Positions 13,832-14,060 of a stretch of 14,060 bases of DNA are shown in pieces. A program made the translations under genes and the position numbers. The notes below the pieces were generated by a model. That model was not told the origin of the DNA and did no database searches. It was given only the letters and a program-made list of their open reading frames with translations. This DNA comes from JAGHAJ01 sp964559865 [NCBI: uncultured Synergistota bacterium] (lineage in GTDB: Bacteria; Synergistota; JAGHAJ01). Position 1 is the stretch's first letter, and every line of letters begins with the position of its first letter. The DNA is taken from NCBI GenBank assembly GCA_964559865.1, contig CAZLJD010000029.1, positions 1-14,060 on the forward strand, read 5' to 3'.

Positions 13832-14060
13832 GTGAGAAAAATAGAATCAACGAGAGTTGTAGTGTTTCAATTCTCTCACTGCAGCAGAAAACACAGAATA
13901 ATATTGGGACATTTAACATATTCAGCATCAAAACTGTGGAACGTCGCAAACTACGCTGTTCAGAACAGAGAAATATCAGTAAATCAATTAGAAAAGCGCT
14001 TAAAGGATAATTTCTGGTATAAAAACTTGCATTCACAATCTGCGCAAGCAGTACTGCAAA
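13832..14060 (+). CDS. tnpB: Second IS200/IS605-family TnpB, N-terminal part
   Basis: The window ends inside this gene; 76 codons are present. After a variable start, the frame reads GHLTYSASKLWNVANY and then NFWYKNLHSQSAQAVLQ, the N-terminal recognition-lobe signature of a well-populated TnpB subgroup. It lies on the same strand as the first tnpB but shows the opposite end, so the two parts cannot be compared directly. The GTG at 13832 overlaps a strong GGAGG (13828-13832), so it is badly placed; the codon at ideal distance (eight bases) is ATA at 13841. No tnpA precedes it, suggesting an element with tnpB only or a solitary tnpB. The catalytic RuvC part is outside the window. Confidence 0.9.
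   Translation, partial: MRKIESTRVVVFQFSHCSRKHRIILGHLTYSASKLWNVANYAVQNREISVNQLEKRLKDNFWYKNLHSQSAQAVLQ

Noticed and set aside
1-14060. CRISPR array, tRNA or rRNA genes
   Set aside because: No regularly spaced repeats and no cloverleaf or rRNA signatures were seen on either strand.

Overview
The window looks like a moderately AT-rich chromosomal segment from a bacterium, probably an anaerobic and possibly thermophilic one. Shine-Dalgarno sites are strong, sigma70-like promoters are present, genes are tightly packed with TTG/GTG starts, and AGA/AGG and ATA codons are common. No gene here fixes the genus; Thermotogota, Synergistota, Atribacterota or Firmicutes relatives all seem possible.

Layout. 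(1) 1-480: the 3' end of an IS200/IS605-type tnpB, whose last codons and 3' flank fold into a probable omega RNA scaffold and right-end hairpin. (2) 593-1189, plus strand: a PAP2/BcrC-type membrane phosphatase. (3) 1186-12632, minus strand: one long, compact eleven-gene carbohydrate operon. In transcription order it holds a SorC-family regulator, a periplasmic/extracytoplasmic substrate-binding protein, two CUT1 permeases, two different MalK-type ATPases, a zinc-dependent polyol-type dehydrogenase, an FGGY sugar kinase, a DhnA/LsrF-type class I aldolase, and a two-subunit UxaA-family dehydratase/lyase (small SAF subunit, then large subunit). (4) 12633-12980: a divergent control region. (5) 12981-13523, plus strand: a FolT-like S-component of an ECF transporter with no normal start codon. 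(6) 13524-13831: a gene-poor, hairpin-containing stretch. (7) 13832 to the end, plus strand: the N-terminal part of a second tnpB.

How the operon probably works. The binding protein and ABC importer bring in a polyol, sugar or sugar acid. The dehydrogenase would oxidise it to a keto-sugar, the FGGY kinase would phosphorylate it, and the Schiff-base aldolase would cleave the product. The UxaA-type enzyme would dehydrate (or eliminate from) an acid intermediate. The SorC regulator, which normally senses a sugar phosphate, sits first and probably controls its own operon. The enzyme set matches no textbook pathway as a whole. It shares three family-level parts with the AI-2 lsr system (SorC regulator, FGGY kinase, LsrF-type aldolase), and its split UxaA pair resembles both altronate dehydratase and sulfolactate sulfo-lyase (SuyAB). 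The substrate is unresolved. This operon is the strongest candidate for an undescribed system in the window.
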